A DNA stretch of 64,000 nt from the NCBI GenBank assembly GCA_021162935.1, contig JAGGXR010000029.1:1-64000 (forward strand), in the 5' to 3' direction. The notes beneath the pieces are model-generated. The model did no database searches. It saw only the letters and a program-made list of their open reading frames with translations, and was not told where the DNA came from. The translations under genes were made by a program, and so were the position numbers. Within the stretch, counting starts at the first letter, position 1. Every line of letters begins with the position of its first letter. This DNA comes from Deltaproteobacteria bacterium (GTDB lineage Bacteria; Myxococcota_A; Polyangia; HGW-17; SLPX01). Below, one piece after another: positions 8,270 to 17,085 of this stretch.

Positions 8270-10393
8270 CTATTCTTCCGAAAGGTCTCTTTCGTCGGGT
8301 GGCGCGAGCGCTGGTTGCTGCGGAACGGCGGCGAGTTGGGATTGAACCACGCGGAACCCTCGGACCGATTCTTCTAGCTTGAAAGCAAGTGCCGATAGCC
8401 GTTCGCCCTGAAGAACCGCATCTTCCGAGGAAGCGAGCACTTCCTGTGCAATGCGCTGAACCACGTCCATGTTCCGTGCGATTTCGTCGGAGGCCAAGGC
8501 CTGCTCCTGGACGGCTCTCGCTGTTTCCTGAAACACACTCACGATGCGTTGGATGTTTCCCAGCGTGTTTTTTACGAGCGACGTACCCTGCTCCACTTCC
8601 TGAATCGTCGCATTCATGGTTCGCACGGCGTTGGCCGTCTGATCCGTGATGGACGCGATCAATTCTTCGATATCATGGGCACTTTGGCCCACGCGCTTCG
8701 CCAGGGAACTCACCTCATCGGCCACGACGGCGAACCCCTTGCCGTGTTCTCCTGCATGGGCCGCTTCGATGGAGGCATTGAGCGCCAACAAAGACGTTTG
8801 CTCAGAAATCTGTCGGATGACCTCAACGATTTTGCCGATTCGATTCCCACTTTCTCCCAAGTGGGTGATCTGCGTTCCGACGTCTTCGACGCTCAGGCGA
8901 ATTTCGTTCATGCGCATCACAGCAGCAGACACTTCGTCTCCGGAGCGTTGCGCCACCTTAGTCGTCTCCATGGCGTTGTCCGCCACCTGTTGGATGGAGC
9001 TGCTCAGTTCGGTGACCGCCGCCGTGGAGCTTTCGGTCTTGAGGGCCTGTTCCTTGGCCCCGTCGAGCATGTTTTTCGATGCATTGCACAGTTGGGTGCT
9101 CGACGCACCGACCTGGAAGGAAGCCTGCTGCACCTGAGCCGTGATGTGTTCCAGTCGTTCGAAGAGTTGATTCAGGTTGCCTGCCAACTCTCCCAGTTCG
9201 TCCCCGGATCGCACGTCGATCCGTTTCGTGAGGTCTCCTTCGCCCTGAACGATTTCCCTGGTCGCGTTGGTGAATTTTCGGATTGGCGAGGCAATCCACA
9301 AGGACAGGACCCATGCCATTGCCAATGACGCAACGGCAATTGCGAGCGCGGCGGGCAACAACCATCCAACGAGTTGTTCGAAGACCTTTTCCTTCCTTCG
9401 GAGGCGAAGGACGTACAAGGTTCCAATCCGTTTCCGTTTGGGTCCTTGGTACCCCACGGCGGGAACGGAGAAGAAGTCATAAAAATGTCCCGCAAAGGAA
9501 ATGACAGGGATCTGCTTGCGCCCTTCCCACGCTTTGTGTCTGCGGTCCCGGCGAAGCGCGGTTCCCAGTGCCGCCCAGACATCCTTGGAGTACACCGAGG
9601 CCAAGACGTCGTTGTCCGTGGACAGGAGAACGAGACGATGCTGCATTCTTGGTCGAGAGTCTGACTGGCGACGGTACTGATCGTAGTATCGCCTCACGCG
9701 AATGCCAATGAGAACGGCACCCAAGACCCGGCCCGATGCGCTGGTGACCGGAGCGCCGGAGACCAGGTACGTGGTGCCCTCGACGAGCAAGAGGGCCCCG
9801 GAGACATACACCCGGTTCAACAGGTCGGTGATGACGCGTTGTTTGGCGCCTGAAACCCGTGGGGCCGAACGGGGGGCATTGAAGAGGCGGCGGCCCTGTG
9901 CGTCGACGATAGTGAAGAGATCCGGGCTGATGGATTCGTCGATCGCACGGGCCAAACGTTTCCAGAGCACGGCATCGTTGTTTTGTTTTCCGGTGGTAGG
10001 CGAAGTGGAAAGCGTGGGCCCCGAACGGCTCTGCCGCGCGCGGTTCCCGGTCGGCCTGCGGGTCGTGGTCGGCGGCTGGCCGGTCGGGATTTTGGCCGTT
10101 GTGCCTACCGACGCCGAAGTCTGCGGACCTCTTTGATCGTGGTCGTACAGAGCCTTCACGAGAGCCTGGTCGGAGGCGATCATCCTGCTGGCTGCCTGCA
10201 AGGCCTGACCGAGCCCTTTTTGGTAGTCCACATACCGCAACAGATGCTTTCGAAGAAAACGTCCACGATCCCGACGGCCCTTTTGGAGCATGACATAGGA
10301 CATGATGCCCGTCGCGGATACGGCCACGGTGGTGATGGCTGCGCAGGCGAAGAAAATTTTCGCCCAGAGTTTCAGTTTGAACGGACCTTTCAC
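8270..10393 (-). CDS. Methyl-accepting chemotaxis protein, transmembrane receptor
   Basis: 707 aa from a GTG at 10393. This start is chosen because AAAGGAG lies 8 nt upstream and the GTG overlaps the cheW stop (GTGA); the longer frame has no membrane-compatible N terminus. TM1 is near residues 10-35, followed by a ~300-residue periplasmic sensor with a Thr/Pro/Arg-rich insert, TM2 (LLPAALAIAVASLAMAWVL), HAMP, and a long signalling helix pair with the invariant hairpin tip (SLLALNASIEAAHAGE...FAVVADEV). It senses an unknown ligand and controls CheA through CheW. It is the only receptor in the operon, so it is probably dedicated. Confidence 0.95.
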   Translation of the reverse strand: MKGPFKLKLWAKIFFACAAITTVAVSATGIMSYVMLQKGRRDRGRFLRKHLLRYVDYQKGLGQALQAASRMIASDQALVKALYDHDQRGPQTSASVGTTAKIPTGQPPTTTRRPTGNRARQSRSGPTLSTSPTTGKQNNDAVLWKRLARAIDESISPDLFTIVDAQGRRLFNAPRSAPRVSGAKQRVITDLLNRVYVSGALLLVEGTTYLVSGAPVTSASGRVLGAVLIGIRVRRYYDQYRRQSDSRPRMQHRLVLLSTDNDVLASVYSKDVWAALGTALRRDRRHKAWEGRKQIPVISFAGHFYDFFSVPAVGYQGPKRKRIGTLYVLRLRRKEKVFEQLVGWLLPAALAIAVASLAMAWVLSLWIASPIRKFTNATREIVQGEGDLTKRIDVRSGDELGELAGNLNQLFERLEHITAQVQQASFQVGASSTQLCNASKNMLDGAKEQALKTESSTAAVTELSSSIQQVADNAMETTKVAQRSGDEVSAAVMRMNEIRLSVEDVGTQITHLGESGNRIGKIVEVIRQISEQTSLLALNASIEAAHAGEHGKGFAVVADEVSSLAKRVGQSAHDIEELIASITDQTANAVRTMNATIQEVEQGTSLVKNTLGNIQRIVSVFQETARAVQEQALASDEIARNMDVVQRIAQEVLASSEDAVLQGERLSALAFKLEESVRGFRVVQSQLAAVPQQPALAPPDERDLSEE

Positions 10394-11016
10394 GGAAATG
10401 ACTCCTTTCCCTCGACAGACGGACGGTCGTGCTGTTCTCGCTTGGTCAGAACAGGTGCCCGGCCCGCCGATCGAACCTCGTCCAGGGTGGGGCTTTGGGC
10501 GATCCGTGTCACGTCCACGATCGCCACGGGGCGCTCGTCGTGGTTCGCTACCCCGATGATCCATGCAGGGCTGCCAGGAGCTTGGGCCTCGCTGATCGCG
10601 GTCGGCGACAGGGAGAGGGATCCCAAGATCTCATCCACCAATAGGCCGAATCGAACCGATTCCGCCTGGACCACGATGAGTCTGGTTTGATCGAGGAGGG
10701 CCGTCTCACCGACTCCGGACAACTTCGCCAGATCCAAGACGGCCAGGATTTCGCCTCGGAGGCTGACGGCTCCGAGCACGAAGTCCGGCAAGCGGAAGAG
10801 TCCGGTGATCGGCGGGGGCTGAACGACTTCGGCCACCTGTGCGACGGAAATCGCCTGGAGTTGGCCGGCCACGGAGAAACACACCACCGCATGTTCTTGC
10901 ACGTCGTGGGCTCTCCGTTCGTCTTCAGTGGCGGAACGTTGCGGCGCGACCGTTTCCCGGCCGCCGGGTGCGGCAACGAGTCCGGCGCCCGGGTGGCTGT
11001 CCATTGTGCTTGTCAT
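10390..11016 (-). CDS. cheW: Chemotaxis coupling protein CheW
   Basis: 208 aa. The CheW fold spans residues ~40-180, with the typical beta-strands and the 'GAVSLRGEILAVLDL' and 'FGLLVDEILG' signatures. Both ends carry extra polar tails of ~40 and ~30 residues. It bridges the receptor and CheA in the signalling array. It is the first gene of the operon and its stop overlaps the mcp GTG. A promoter-like element ends just 7 bp before the ATG at 11016, so that codon may start a leaderless message or an inner ATG four codons later may be used. Confidence 0.92.
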   Translation of the reverse strand: MTSTMDSHPGAGLVAAPGGRETVAPQRSATEDERRAHDVQEHAVVCFSVAGQLQAISVAQVAEVVQPPPITGLFRLPDFVLGAVSLRGEILAVLDLAKLSGVGETALLDQTRLIVVQAESVRFGLLVDEILGSLSLSPTAISEAQAPGSPAWIIGVANHDERPVAIVDVTRIAQSPTLDEVRSAGRAPVLTKREQHDRPSVEGKESFP

Positions 11017-11022
11017 GGTGCC

Positions 11023-11050
11023 ATCTTATCCGATTCGTGGACTTTGTCAC
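11023..11050 (-). promoter_or_regulatory. Candidate promoter of the chemosensory operon
   Basis: Minus strand GTGACA (11050-11045), 16-bp spacer, TAAGAT (11028-11023). The predicted transcription start falls at or next to the cheW ATG (11016). Confidence 0.4.
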
Positions 11051-11169
11051 CCGGGCTGTGGTGTTTGCGGGGCTGTTTGATGACGGGCCACCTTGAGGAG
11101 CCATGGGCATGAGGGGCCCTTGGGTCCTGGCCTATGCTGGGCCGGCAGGGACGGTGCAGTTGTTCGTCA

Positions 11170-12666
11170 TCAGGATTCGGCATCGATTGGTGGGCCCGAG
11201 GCGGTTGTGGCCGATCGATAGGCCCGGTTCTGTGCCCAAACGGCCGCCAGATAGAACCCGGACAGGAGCGCGGCGGCGATACTCAGGGAGGAAAGGGTGG
11301 CGATCCCGGCCACGCTTTGGAGGACGGCGCTCGTGATCACTGCTGCTAGGGGAGAGACGACGCCAAGCACGACGGCTCTGGCACCGGCACGGTCCCCGAA
11401 GGGTTCGCCGTAGTAGAAGATCGCTGAAATCGGTGTCTTGATGGCCGACTTGAATTCGGCAATGAAGAATCGTGCCGTGAGAGCCGCGATCACGGTCGGC
11501 CACAGGGTGAAGGTGACGGCTCCTACGCCCAGACCGAGAGCAAAGGTCACGTTTGCCGCTTCGATCCCTTTCCGTTTGGCGATGGCCGGAGTGACGAAGA
11601 GTTGGAGAAGGAGTGCGGCCACGTGCGCCATGGCGGAATAGGTGCCCAACAGTTCTGCCAGCGCCCGTTCGTCCAAGCTGGCCCGTAGCTTGGTGAGCAC
11701 GACGAGGCGGATGGTCATCCGGATCGCCACGAGGAGCACCGTGGCCAGGGCGATGTTTCGGCAGAGGCGTGATCGACGACAGCGGGCCATTGCCGCGACG
11801 AGGTGAGGCTTTCGCCCGGAGGGCTGAGCGGTGTCTCGTGCGACGAGCGCCTGTTCGTCTGCCCAGACGGACTTGGTGACGAGGCCTTCGCCGGAGGGTC
11901 CGTCCTGAAGAAGGGGGTCCAGAGGCCGTTTGAGACGTCTGGTCGCGTCGTCGCTGGTTTTGCTGCCTGTTCGCAATCCCGCCGAGGTTGTTGGTGGCCT
12001 GGGTTTCATGAACGAATCTGCTTCGATGGTTCCTGGGGGCGCGGTTGGTTTGATGGGTACCTGTTTGCTGCTTCTGTTGCGTCTGGGTACGATGGTGGCG
12101 AAGAACAGGGCGGCAAGAGGCAAAGCTCCGGCTAGGATCGTCATGAGGATCGTGGGCAAGGCCAGCAGTCCCGAGAGTTCCCGCACCGCGGCGCCACCGA
12201 GGGCCCGGCCGACTCCCGCAGCAGTGAACAGAACAGGGAAGAGTCCTGCCGCCTCCGATGGTTGGTAGAGGTCCAGCAGGTAGACGCCCCAATGGATCTT
12301 GACCACGGTATCGGCGCCTTCGAAGATCCCGTAGAGCACCGCATAGGGCCACAGAGCCGGTGTGATGTGCGTTGCGGCAGCAGGAACGATCATGGTCAGG
12401 CCAAGGCCTGCAATGATTTCGACAAGGAGTCTGGTCGTCGTCGAGCGGCGGGCCAGGTGCAGGTAGCCCCACGATCCAGCGACACGGATTACGGCCTGAG
12501 CGGCAAAAATCATGGGGAGATAGGCCACACCCACCCGAGAAACGAACAGCGTTTCCGCCACGAGACGCGCTGTTTCGAGACCCAAGGACATGAGACCGTA
12601 GCCCGTCCAGAGTTGGGCGGTCCGACCCCATGGTACGCTATTGGAACGCCGAGCGCCCAGGTTCAC
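11170..12666 (-). CDS. MFS / ATP:ADP-antiporter-like membrane transporter
   Basis: 498 aa from a GTG at 12666, chosen because GGGGGGA precedes it and it overlaps the upstream stop as GTGA; a TTG 21 bp earlier is possible. About ten to twelve hydrophobic helices fall in two blocks separated by a ~90-residue hydrophilic, basic loop (roughly residues 200-290) and followed by a short polar tail. The pattern 'TARLVAETLFVSRVG...LPMIFAAQAVIRVAGS' resembles NTP/NDP exchangers and related MFS proteins, but no substrate can be read from the sequence. Translational coupling to the RtcB-like gene is the only functional clue. Confidence 0.65.
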   Translation of the reverse strand: MNLGARRSNSVPWGRTAQLWTGYGLMSLGLETARLVAETLFVSRVGVAYLPMIFAAQAVIRVAGSWGYLHLARRSTTTRLLVEIIAGLGLTMIVPAAATHITPALWPYAVLYGIFEGADTVVKIHWGVYLLDLYQPSEAAGLFPVLFTAAGVGRALGGAAVRELSGLLALPTILMTILAGALPLAALFFATIVPRRNRSSKQVPIKPTAPPGTIEADSFMKPRPPTTSAGLRTGSKTSDDATRRLKRPLDPLLQDGPSGEGLVTKSVWADEQALVARDTAQPSGRKPHLVAAMARCRRSRLCRNIALATVLLVAIRMTIRLVVLTKLRASLDERALAELLGTYSAMAHVAALLLQLFVTPAIAKRKGIEAANVTFALGLGVGAVTFTLWPTVIAALTARFFIAEFKSAIKTPISAIFYYGEPFGDRAGARAVVLGVVSPLAAVITSAVLQSVAGIATLSSLSIAAALLSGFYLAAVWAQNRAYRSATTASGPPIDAES

Positions 12667-13850
12667 AGATTTCCCCCCAGGGACCAACGGATGTTCATGG
12701 ATCCGATCACCTCGCCGAGGGCCAGGGCCACTGTCCGCTCGAGGACCTCCTGGCCACGGTATCCGTGCGGCAGGGTTTTGGGTGTCTCGAAGTGGACGTC
12801 ACCCACCGAGAAGAGCCGTCCGGTGGGCCGATCCTGGACCGAGATGTCGCCCTCCGCCAACAAGGCGGTTCCTCCGCCGTGAGGCAGTAGATTGGCGGAT
12901 AGGAGGCGGTCCAAGAGTCCAAGGCGGCTGGCGCGTTCCGCCCAGCCGAGCCGCACGATCGTTTCTTGGGCGAAGCTCGGTTTCGGGCGAAGAAGAAAGA
13001 TGGGCCGGTCCTCTGCCAGGGTCAGGGGAAACCATCCGCTGTCCCCACAGAGGCGCTTCGGCAGACCCGGTCCGTGAAGGTAGCTGCCGAGGGCCATGGA
13101 TCCGGGCCCCGTCATGCCCTGGTGCATGGCTTGGAACAAGACTTCGTGGTCGCCGAACAGGGCGGTTGCCATGGCCCGTCGTCGCCGCAACTGGAACTCA
13201 TGGACCTCGCGGAGGTGGCGGTGATACCGCTCGGCGTTTCGGCCGGTCAGGACGAGGAGGCGCCCCCAGGGCGTTTCGTGGCGAAGCGCCATCTTGCGGA
13301 GTGGTTCGGAAGCATCCCAGTAGAGTCCTGGGCCGTGCAGTGTGGGGCCCCTGTGTTCTGGGCCCGATGAGTGGATCAGAAAGACCGGGCCCCGCCAAGG
13401 CAGGGTCCATCCGGAGTTTTCTGGCTCAGCCACTTCGACGAAGTGATTGGAACGGTCCAGATCCCATTCGATATCGACCCCGTCGACACGGACACCCTGC
13501 CGAATGACACGTTCCAGCCTCTGTCGGATTTCGTGTTTGGGCGGCACGTGGGGCAGGCGGCCCATGAGCACTCCGCAGCCGTTCGGTTTGACGTCGAGGA
13601 CGGCGAAACCGCCACTCCATTCGAGTTTGCCTCCGTACGAAAAACCGGATTTCCACCGAGCGTCGTTCCTGGTCACGGTGGCGTCCGGAGCCCCAATGAA
13701 CGAGGCGTCTTCGGGGAGTCCGATAGAACGTTGAAAGTGGTGGATCTTGGCCAGGCCATATCGCATGTTGGTGCGGCAGAGGACCTCGGCCAGGTCACCT
13801 GTTCCGGCCAGGAAGATGTGTTCGTCGGCATATTCTAGGTGTTTGTCCAT
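12663..13850 (-). CDS. Divergent RtcB-like (RNA ligase fold) protein
   Basis: 395 aa. Overall similarity to RtcB is weak, but the order and spacing of its active-site segments are kept: Asp86/Cys92 in 'DVKPNGCGV' (RtcB FDINCGV), His136 in 'SNHFVEV' (GNHFIEI), His160 in 'FLIHSSG' (VMIHSGS), His243 in 'QAMHQGM', a 'GPGSMALGSY' block matching RtcB PGSMGTxSY, and His324 in 'PHGGG' matching the guanylylated-His HGAG motif. Pyrococcus RtcB uses D95, C98, H203, H234, H329 and H404 in the same order. The MPDVH motif is not recognisable and the N-terminal half is shorter. RNA 3'-phosphate ligation is therefore only a hypothesis. It is coupled to the downstream transporter by GTGA. Confidence 0.5.
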   Translation of the reverse strand: MDKHLEYADEHIFLAGTGDLAEVLCRTNMRYGLAKIHHFQRSIGLPEDASFIGAPDATVTRNDARWKSGFSYGGKLEWSGGFAVLDVKPNGCGVLMGRLPHVPPKHEIRQRLERVIRQGVRVDGVDIEWDLDRSNHFVEVAEPENSGWTLPWRGPVFLIHSSGPEHRGPTLHGPGLYWDASEPLRKMALRHETPWGRLLVLTGRNAERYHRHLREVHEFQLRRRRAMATALFGDHEVLFQAMHQGMTGPGSMALGSYLHGPGLPKRLCGDSGWFPLTLAEDRPIFLLRPKPSFAQETIVRLGWAERASRLGLLDRLLSANLLPHGGGTALLAEGDISVQDRPTGRLFSVGDVHFETPKTLPHGYRGQEVLERTVALALGEVIGSMNIRWSLGGNL

Positions 13851-13862
13851 GGTAACCTGAGA

Positions 13863-14927
13863 TCATTCGGCGTTTCGTAGTGTGTTCTGGTAGAGTCGCT
13901 GTATTTCCATGAATCGTTCGAGCGTCTCGTCGCCCGAACCGTTCAGATCTGGGTGGTACCGACGCGCCATTTTGTGCCACCAGAGCCTGAGCGCCGAGGG
14001 ATCCATGGGTGGTTGTTCGTCCGTGGCGACTCTGGATCCTGCCGGCTTCGTCGTACGCGGCCCCGGCCAGGAACCCGCGGAGGCCTCGTGGGGTGTGTTG
14101 TTCCTGGCCGATCGGGACGAGTCCACTGGGGATGCACCTGGATGGCTTTTGATTCGAGATGTGGTTGTCGACCTTTTGGGGCGAACAGAAGTCTGTCTGG
14201 ATGATCCTCGTCGAGTCCTCGTGCGTCGGTCCTGGAGGATGCCGAGAAAGGAGAGGGCGTACAAGAACTTGAGGGCCTCCTCGTCGGGTTGTCGGGAGAG
14301 TACGTCGGACAGGGTGTGGCCGTCCCGCAGGGCCTGGAGAAGGGTGTGGAGCGCCGGTCGGTTGGCGGCGAACCACGTGGAAAGTGGATTCGTCGGCGTG
14401 AATCGTTTTCCGCCGTGGAGGTGCATCCAATGCTGGAGCTTGGTTTGGCCGGTCCGTTGGATGATCCAGTTCGAGATGGCCTGGCGCAGATCGAGTGGGA
14501 CGCCGAGGGTCCGACGGATCGCGAGATGTTGGGTCGGCTGTAGGGCGACGGAGCCGCTTGCTCGGTCCAGGAGGCTCGCAAACCGCCTCGACGCCTGTTC
14601 GAAGAGGGCATCCCAGAGGCGATGCTGTGGCAGGCCCCAGGAGACGAGGATTTGCCCCTGAAGTCGGTCCTGTTTTCTTGCCGAGGTTGCGGCTGCCTCG
14701 ATGGTGTCGGGGTGCACCAGTCCACGGGCGACCAATAACTGGCCGAGCGAGAGGTCGTCGTCGGGAAGGGTCAACGCACGGATGCGGTGTCCATCGAGTT
14801 CCACCATCCATAGCGAGCCGATCCGTGTCTGTCCAGACCAGCCCTGTTGGGCGAGTCGGCAGAGCAAGGACGGCAGAACGATCGATCCGGCGTGAACCGG
14901 TTGGGGTTGGTGGATCGAATCACGCAT
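13863..14927 (-). CDS. DUF4388-type protein with C-terminal J domain
   Basis: 354 aa from the ATG at 14927. Upstream in-frame ATGs exist, but the sequence before this one looks non-coding; no strong ribosome site decides the choice. Residues ~10-130 resemble DUF4388/PATAN regions (GQLLVARGLVHPDTIEAAA, LWDALFEQASRRFASLLDRASG). A Ser/Arg/Pro-rich linker leads to a C-terminal J domain (~305-354) that keeps the HPD loop (RRYHPDLNG) needed to stimulate Hsp70/DnaK. Such proteins in this lineage are signalling adaptors. Only 12 bp separate it from the RtcB-like gene, so co-transcription is likely. Actual partner unknown. Confidence 0.7.
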   Translation of the reverse strand: MRDSIHQPQPVHAGSIVLPSLLCRLAQQGWSGQTRIGSLWMVELDGHRIRALTLPDDDLSLGQLLVARGLVHPDTIEAAATSARKQDRLQGQILVSWGLPQHRLWDALFEQASRRFASLLDRASGSVALQPTQHLAIRRTLGVPLDLRQAISNWIIQRTGQTKLQHWMHLHGGKRFTPTNPLSTWFAANRPALHTLLQALRDGHTLSDVLSRQPDEEALKFLYALSFLGILQDRRTRTRRGSSRQTSVRPKRSTTTSRIKSHPGASPVDSSRSARNNTPHEASAGSWPGPRTTKPAGSRVATDEQPPMDPSALRLWWHKMARRYHPDLNGSGDETLERFMEIQRLYQNTLRNAE

Positions 14928-15093
14928 GCTGTAAGAGTATGCGTTCGGGTGGTTCGCGCCAAGTTTTGGGATCATCCTGGTTGTCGGGCCTTCGGAGTGG
15001 AAAAGGGAAACGGAAAGGAGCAGTTGCGACTGGATCGAGAACGGAGAGATCATCGACGAAAGGCGATGAAGGAACGCAAGAAAGCGGGGAGGC

Positions 15094-15348
15094 TCAGTAC
15101 CGGCCGGAGAACGAACGGACGCTCATGACCTCCGCAATGTAGTCAGCAATGTTGGACCGGACGTCTTCGTTGAAGGAAACGAGCCCTTCGGCGATCTCGC
15201 GGAGGGCGGTGACAACCGGTTTGTTGTCACAGACGACCAGCGGCGGCGCCCCCTGGGCGAGTTGGCGTGCCCGCTTCGCAGCCAGGACCACGAGTGCGAA
15301 TCGGTTTTCCACATTTTCCAGGCAATCTTCGACAGTGACTCGTGCCAC
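15094..15348 (-). CDS. rpoZ: RNA polymerase omega subunit
   Basis: 84 aa, normal length. The conserved omega core is clear: '[20 protein letters not shown]', 'LAAKRARQL' and '[14 protein letters not shown]'. Omega assists assembly of beta-prime into RNA polymerase and contributes to the ppGpp site. The start is a GTG at 15348 with a strong site (AAGGAG) 8 nt before it and a near-consensus promoter at 15405-15433. It is followed by the DUF4388-J gene after 166 bp. Confidence 0.95.
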   Translation of the reverse strand: MARVTVEDCLENVENRFALVVLAAKRARQLAQGAPPLVVCDNKPVVTALREIAEGLVSFNEDVRSNIADYIAEVMSVRSFSGRY

Positions 15349-15404
15349 AGCTTTTTCTCCTTGGCGATTGTTGGAGAACCTGTTTGTGCATATAGCGAGG
15401 CGGA

Positions 15405-15433
15405 TATATACCCGTTGCTTGGGCCCTTGTCAA
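15405..15433 (-). promoter_or_regulatory. Sigma-70 promoter of rpoZ
   Basis: Minus strand TTGACA (15433-15428), 17-bp spacer, TATATA (15410-15405), 57 bp upstream of the rpoZ start. Confidence 0.75.
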
Positions 15434-15530
15434 ATGGAGGATTTTTCTTGAGTGGCAGGCCATTGCGTTTTGCGGTCTCTGTGGCATATAGCTAGGCCGG
15501 GGCGGGGGTGGAGGCCCGGGTTCGCTCTGT

Positions 15531-17078
15531 GTGGTGGTGATGTCTTATACGGATGTGACGCAAAAAGATGGTGTCATGAAGATCGAAGAGGAATATCCAG
15601 CCGATCCTGCATTGTCCGAGCGCATGCATCGCATGTTCTATCCAGGGACGGTGGCCCTCATCGGCGCCTCACATGATCCTCGCAAATGGGGGCATCGTGT
15701 CCTACACAGCCTCTTGTCCGCCGGATTCGAGGGGCGATGCATCCCTGTGAACCCCAAAGGTGGCACAATTTTGGGCCTGCCCGTTGCACGCTCCATCGCC
15801 ATGGTGGAGGGAAGTGTGGATCTCGCGCTCGTGGCGGTGCCCGCGCCGGTTGTGCAGGCGGCGATTGAAGCCTGTGTCGAGGCTGAGGTCGGGGCGATAT
15901 TTGTGATCACCGCTGGATTTTCCGAAGGTGACAGCTCAGGTATCGGACGTCGTGCCGAGGCGAGGATGCGGCAGACGGTGCATCGGGCGCAGATCCCGCT
16001 AGGGGGACCCAATGGACAGGGTTTGACCTGCACGCAGGCACGCCTTTGTGCCCAGATGTATCCCATCATGCCGCCCAGGGGCGGGATCTCGCTCGTGACC
16101 CAGAGTGGCAATGTTGGGGTGAGCATGTCCCATATGGCCGTCTATTACAATATTGGGCTGTCGAAAACGATCAGCGCAGGCAATGAGGCGGCCTTGACCA
16201 CGGCGCAGTACCTGGATTTTCTGGCAGAAGATCCCGACACGTCCGTCGTGGCCCTGTACCTGGAAGGCGCAGATGATGGCAGACACCTGCTGGCTGCCTT
16301 GCGGCGCACGAGTCGCCGAAAACCAGTGGTCATGCTCAAGTCGGGCAGGTCGGATGCCGGTGCCCGCGCAGCCGTGTCCCACACTGGGTCACTCGCCGGT
16401 TCGGATCGGGTCTACGATGCTGCGTTTCGTCAGGCTGGCGTGGTTCGGGTGTCCAATTTGGAGGAACTCTTCGACACTGCGGCAGGGTTCGCAACCCTAC
16501 CACTGCCCCGCGGAGACCGCATCGGGATCATTACGTTGGGTGGAGGATGGGGCGTGCTTGCCTCCGACGCTGCTGCTGCCGAGGGACTGGTGCTCCCGGT
16601 CCTACCCACGCACGTCCGGGCTGCTCTGGATGAGATGCTGCCAGCGCGTTGGAGTAAGGCAAACCCCATCGACTTCGTGGCTGCAGAAGAATCAGACACG
16701 CTGATCAGGACGCTCGATCTCCTTGTGGATTCAGGAGCATTTGACTCCATCGTGCTGTTGGGCCCGGGCCACAGTTCACTTGCTGCGCATTGTGTGGCAG
16801 ACTCGCGATTGGGTAAGGACCCGATGATCCAGGCCGGGGTGGCGCTGCTTCAGCAGGAGGACGAGGAGAAGATGCGCACGATTTTGGAGCGCTGTGATCG
16901 TTCGGACCGACCCATTGTCCTGGCGTCGGATGCAGCCCTGTCCGGGCAGGTGATCCACAACCCGGCAATGGCCATGGCAAGGGCGGCCGGAACCTATGTC
17001 TTCACGTCTCCGGAACGGGCAATGCGCGTGATTCGTCATCTTCGGGTCTATGCTGCCTGGCGCGAGCGCAACGACTGA
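15531..17078 (+). CDS. ADP-forming acetyl/acyl-CoA synthetase, alpha-subunit type (AcdA-like)
   Basis: 515 aa. CoA-binding Rossmann domain at ~30-165 (VALIGASHDPRKWGHRVL) followed by two succinyl-CoA-ligase-like flavodoxin domains (~170-510). The catalytic phospho-His sits in 'SHTGSLAGSD', and 'TQSGNVG' and 'SAGNEA' motifs are present. This matches the alpha subunit/half of NDP-forming acyl-CoA synthetases, which interconvert acyl-CoA + ADP + Pi and acid + CoA + ATP. The ATP-grasp beta half is neither fused nor adjacent, so a partner must be encoded elsewhere or the protein has another role. The GTG/ATG cluster at 15531-15537 has no good ribosome site; an internal ATG at 15576 is an alternative. 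Confidence 0.88.
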   Translation: MVVMSYTDVTQKDGVMKIEEEYPADPALSERMHRMFYPGTVALIGASHDPRKWGHRVLHSLLSAGFEGRCIPVNPKGGTILGLPVARSIAMVEGSVDLALVAVPAPVVQAAIEACVEAEVGAIFVITAGFSEGDSSGIGRRAEARMRQTVHRAQIPLGGPNGQGLTCTQARLCAQMYPIMPPRGGISLVTQSGNVGVSMSHMAVYYNIGLSKTISAGNEAALTTAQYLDFLAEDPDTSVVALYLEGADDGRHLLAALRRTSRRKPVVMLKSGRSDAGARAAVSHTGSLAGSDRVYDAAFRQAGVVRVSNLEELFDTAAGFATLPLPRGDRIGIITLGGGWGVLASDAAAAEGLVLPVLPTHVRAALDEMLPARWSKANPIDFVAAEESDTLIRTLDLLVDSGAFDSIVLLGPGHSSLAAHCVADSRLGKDPMIQAGVALLQQEDEEKMRTILERCDRSDRPIVLASDAALSGQVIHNPAMAMARAAGTYVFTSPERAMRVIRHLRVYAAWRERND

Positions 17079-17085
17079 GGAGTCT

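Noticed and set aside
10394-10564. N-terminal extension of the receptor
   Set aside because: The extension is Arg/Pro-rich and lies inside cheW; the GTG at 10393 has a ribosome site and precedes TM1.
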